The notes under the pieces: generated by a model
What the model was told of the DNA's origin: nothing
The model's database searches: none
The model's input: only the letters and a program-made list of their open reading frames with translations
Source of the DNA: M55B157 sp965657825
GTDB lineage: Bacteria > Actinomycetota > Actinomycetes > S36-B12
Length of the DNA: 7,264 bases
Assembly: GCA_965657825.1 (NCBI GenBank)
Contig: CBFHQG010000105.1
Coordinates: 1 to 7,264 of the forward strand
Reading direction: 5' to 3'
Shown: positions 5,081 to 7,264 of the stretch, one piece after another
Position numbering within the stretch: position 1 is the stretch's first letter
Layout: every line of letters starts with the position of its first letter
Position numbers and translations under genes: made by a program

Positions 5081-6844
5081 TCAGGCGTGGATACCCAATG
5101 CCAGCGCAGCCTGGACGAGGCCGACGTGGCTGAACGCCTGGGGGAAGTTGCCGAGGAATCGCATCGCGTGCGGGTCGTACTCCTCGGCCAAAAGCCCGAC
5201 GTCGTTGCACAGTCCGATCAGCCGCTCGAAGAGCGCAACAGCATCGTCTCGTCTGCCGCTCATCGCCATCGCGGTCACCAGCCAGAACGAGCACAGCAGG
5301 AACGCCCCCTCGTCACCGGACAGACCGTCACCGGATGTCGCCGCGTGATACCTCAGCACGAATCCATCGCGGGTGAGATCCCGCTCGATCGTCTCCACCA
5401 TGCTCACCACCCGCGGATCATCGGCGGGCAGGAACCCGACGAGTGGAATCTGCAGGGTGCTTGCATCGAGTACCGGTGAGGTGAAGGACTGCACGAAGGA
5501 TCCGATCGTCTCGCTGTAGCCCTGCTCGCAGGTTTCAGCATGGATCTCATCGGCCACCGCACGCCACCGCGACGCCCGCTCCCTGTCACCAATCGACTCG
5601 GCGTGCTTGGCGGCACGATCCAGGGCAACCCACGACATCACCTTCGAATAGGTGAAGTCCTGCGCGCCGCCGCGGACTTCCCAGATGCCGTTGTCCTTCG
5701 TCCGCCAGTTCGCCGCGATCCAATCGGCCAGGGCGATCTCCAGCGGCCAGGTCGCATCATCGCCGTCCAGGTGCGTGTGGCGCGAGATGTTCAGGGCATC
5801 GAGGACCTCTCCGTAGACGTCGAGTTGGATCTGATCCGCCGCACCATTCCCGACACGCACCGGCGTCGAATCGGCGTAGCCGGATAACCAGTCGAGGGTG
5901 TACTCGGGCAGCCTTCGCTCACCGGTCAGCCCGTACATGATCTGCAACTGCGCCGGGTCACCGGCGATCGCACGCAACAGCCATGCCCGCCATGCTCGCG
6001 CTTCGGAGTGGAATCCGGTTTGCACCAGAGTGTCGAGGGTGAAGGACGCATCGCGCAGCCAGGTGTATCGGTAATCCCAGTTGCGTTCACCGCCGAGCTC
6101 CTCCGGCAACGAGGTCGTCGGCGCGGCGACGATCCCGCCGGATGGCTCGTAGGTCAGCGCCTTCAACGTCAGCAGTGACCGCATCACCTGTTGCCGATAT
6201 GGCCCGTCGTAGGTGCACTGGGCACTCCAGGTTTCCCACCGAGTGATGGCCGTGGTGATGGCATCGTCGATGTCGAAAGCGTGCGGCACGGGGCTCGTGG
6301 CCGAATGCCATGCCAGCACGAAGGGCACGCGTTCACCGGTACGGACACTGAACGTAGCCTCAGTGTGCTGGTTGTGTGAATCCAACTCGATCGGAGTCCG
6401 CAACACGAGGGCATCGGGGCCGGCGACGGCGTGCAACCCTCCATCGATGGCCGTCACCCACGGGACCACCCAGCCGTAGTCGAATCGCATCCGAAGCGAG
6501 GTGTGCATGGTGACTTCACCCTCGAGGCACTCCACTAACCGGATGAGTGTCGGGTGGTTCTTGCGGTGGGGCATCAGGTCGACGACACGAGCGCGCCCTG
6601 TGGGCGTGACGTACTCGGTGGACAGGATCAACGTGTCACCCTCATATGCGCGTTGCGGTTCACCGATGTAGTCGACCGGCCGCAGGCTCCACCGACCGTT
6701 GGACTCATCACCGAGTAGAGCCGCGAAGACAGCGCCGGAGTCGAAGCGCGGCACGCACAGCCAGTCGATGTCGCCATCTCGTGACACCAGCGCAGCGGTG
6801 TGAGTATCGCCGATCAGGGCGTAGTCCTCGATGGGTCGACTCAT
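5081..6844 (-). CDS. Glycoside hydrolase family 15 (trehalase/glucoamylase-like)
   Basis: GH15 enzymes are inverting hydrolases that release glucose from alpha-glucosides. Mycobacterial members with this layout have been characterised as trehalases, so trehalose is the likely substrate here (inference). The product is 587 residues, within the usual ~590-640. The N-terminal beta-sandwich begins with the typical IEDYALIGDTHTAALV and DGDIDWLCVPRFDS (residues 5-36). The (alpha/alpha)6 barrel carries ERNWDYRYTWLRDAS (253-267), GNGAADQIQLDVYGE (332-346), GIWEVRGGAQDFTYSKVM (386-403), AEEYDP (553-558) and GNFPQAFSH (565-573). By family pattern E389 is the probable general acid and E554 the probable base, and both are present. 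There is no signal peptide, so it is cytoplasmic. Start ATG 6844 fits the family; GGAG lies only 2 nt upstream, too close for a normal ribosome-binding site, while TAGCGT at -10 spacing suggests a leaderless mRNA. The gene appears monocistronic, between the upstream partial gene and brnT. Confidence 0.92.
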   Translation of the reverse strand: MSRPIEDYALIGDTHTAALVSRDGDIDWLCVPRFDSGAVFAALLGDESNGRWSLRPVDYIGEPQRAYEGDTLILSTEYVTPTGRARVVDLMPHRKNHPTLIRLVECLEGEVTMHTSLRMRFDYGWVVPWVTAIDGGLHAVAGPDALVLRTPIELDSHNQHTEATFSVRTGERVPFVLAWHSATSPVPHAFDIDDAITTAITRWETWSAQCTYDGPYRQQVMRSLLTLKALTYEPSGGIVAAPTTSLPEELGGERNWDYRYTWLRDASFTLDTLVQTGFHSEARAWRAWLLRAIAGDPAQLQIMYGLTGERRLPEYTLDWLSGYADSTPVRVGNGAADQIQLDVYGEVLDALNISRHTHLDGDDATWPLEIALADWIAANWRTKDNGIWEVRGGAQDFTYSKVMSWVALDRAAKHAESIGDRERASRWRAVADEIHAETCEQGYSETIGSFVQSFTSPVLDASTLQIPLVGFLPADDPRVVSMVETIERDLTRDGFVLRYHAATSGDGLSGDEGAFLLCSFWLVTAMAMSGRRDDAVALFERLIGLCNDVGLLAEEYDPHAMRFLGNFPQAFSHVGLVQAALALGIHA

Positions 6845-6873
6845 GACTCCACGCTATCGATAGTTGTTCGAAC
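6845..6873 (-). promoter_or_regulatory. GH15 promoter region with two adjacent palindromes
   Basis: On the minus strand TAGCGT (6856-6851) precedes the ATG by six bases, a leaderless-type -10; the -35 is weak. Overlapping or just upstream are two perfect palindromes: CTATCGATAG (6854-6863), which overlaps the -10, and GTTCGAAC (6866-6873), two bases further. Repressor binding there would block the promoter. The regulator is unknown. The remaining gap to 6974 shows no further convincing signal. Confidence 0.38.
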
Positions 6874-6974
6874 TTTGCGATGGCAAACGCACAATAATCC
6901 AGACCGGCTCGGTGGATTCGCTGTCGCAGTATCGGGATCCCGCTCCGCTGTCGCCCGATCCTCTGGCAATCGAT

Positions 6975-7264
6975 CTATTGGCGATCGACGGAGATATTCC
7001 AGGTATACCGACTGCCGCCTTGTCCCGGGACGTAGTTGCTCGACAACTGTGGTTGCACCGTGATGGACACGGCGGTGCTCGCGCCGGGTTCGAGCGTGAC
7101 CGATGCGCCATCGCTGACCGAGGGGGAACGGTTGCGATAGACACTGAAGAAGACGATGCCGCGAAACTCCACGCTTTCGATGTTGGTCACCGTGATGGTG
7201 GCGGTATCCGGACACGGTTTGTTCGGCCCGCAGTCGACTACCGTCATCGTGATGTCATCGATCC
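6975..7264 (-). CDS. C-terminal part of a beta-rich, probably exported protein of unknown function
   Basis: The frame is open to the right edge and ends at TAG (6977-6975), giving 95 visible residues. ATG 7247 is available, but the frame continues upstream (IDDITMTVVDCG), so the true start most likely lies outside. The sequence alternates polar and hydrophobic residues like a beta-sandwich (TATITVTNIESVEFRG, ASVTLEPGASTAVSITVQPQ, SRYTWNISVDRQ), similar in character to Ig-like or FxLYD-type domains of cell-envelope proteins. Two cysteines six residues apart (CGPNKPC) could form a disulfide, which supports an extracytoplasmic location. The visible part has no membrane segment or catalytic motif. 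The GH15 gene follows after 130 nt on the same strand; no functional link is evident. Confidence 0.6.
   Translation of the reverse strand, partial: IDDITMTVVDCGPNKPCPDTATITVTNIESVEFRGIVFFSVYRNRSPSVSDGASVTLEPGASTAVSITVQPQLSSNYVPGQGGSRYTWNISVDRQ

Noticed and set aside
6866..6873. GTTCGAAC as a LexA/SOS box
   Set aside because: The actinobacterial SOS box needs GAAC and GTTC in the opposite arrangement with a spacer; this is only a simple 8-bp palindrome.

Overview
The window is GC-rich DNA with dense, mostly G/C-ending codons. Several genes have an actinobacterial -10-like hexamer placed 6-8 nt before the start codon, the geometry of leaderless mRNAs. Together with the gene content (fused isobutyryl-CoA mutase icmF, L-2-hydroxyglutarate oxidase, mycobacterial-type GH15 trehalase/glucoamylase), this points to a Mycobacteriales actinobacterium, perhaps Gordonia or a relative. 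The genus is inferred from general resemblance, not from a search.

Left part (1-2470). The minus strand opens with the N-terminal half of icmF, which runs off the left edge. It shows a B12-binding domain followed by a MeaB/ArgK-type G-protein chaperone domain. Its start is preceded by a clean promoter suggesting a leaderless transcript, and by a perfect 6-3-6 palindrome. Facing away from it on the plus strand is a 5'-truncated PIN-domain (VapC-like) toxin remnant, then an intact MarR-family regulator. I infer that icmF and marR are a divergent regulator-target pair with a dead toxin fragment lodged between them.

Middle part (2471-4392). Downstream of marR are a 12-bp perfect inverted repeat, then lhgO (FAD-dependent L-2-hydroxyglutarate oxidase) with an unusual Ser/Pro/Arg/Asp-rich N-terminal extension. 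Next come a composite hairpin/repeat element and a gene for a small four-helix membrane protein of unknown function. icmF and lhgO both belong to catabolism of organic or acyl acids, but nothing shows that they are co-regulated.

Right part (4393-7264). All genes here are on the minus strand. A complete BrnT-BrnA type II toxin-antitoxin operon has a 14-nt gene overlap and an AT-rich promoter. It sits downstream of a complete GH15 glycoside hydrolase (probably trehalase or glucoamylase-like), which is separated from it by a candidate terminator hairpin and a 15-nt palindrome. The window ends in the C-terminal part of a beta-rich, probably exported protein of unknown function.

There are no tRNA or rRNA genes, CRISPR arrays, insertion sequences or phage genes that I can support. 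I see no clear novel multi-gene system. The most unusual points are the icmF/PIN-relic/marR junction with its palindrome, the repeat elements flanking lhgO, and the lhgO N-terminal tail.
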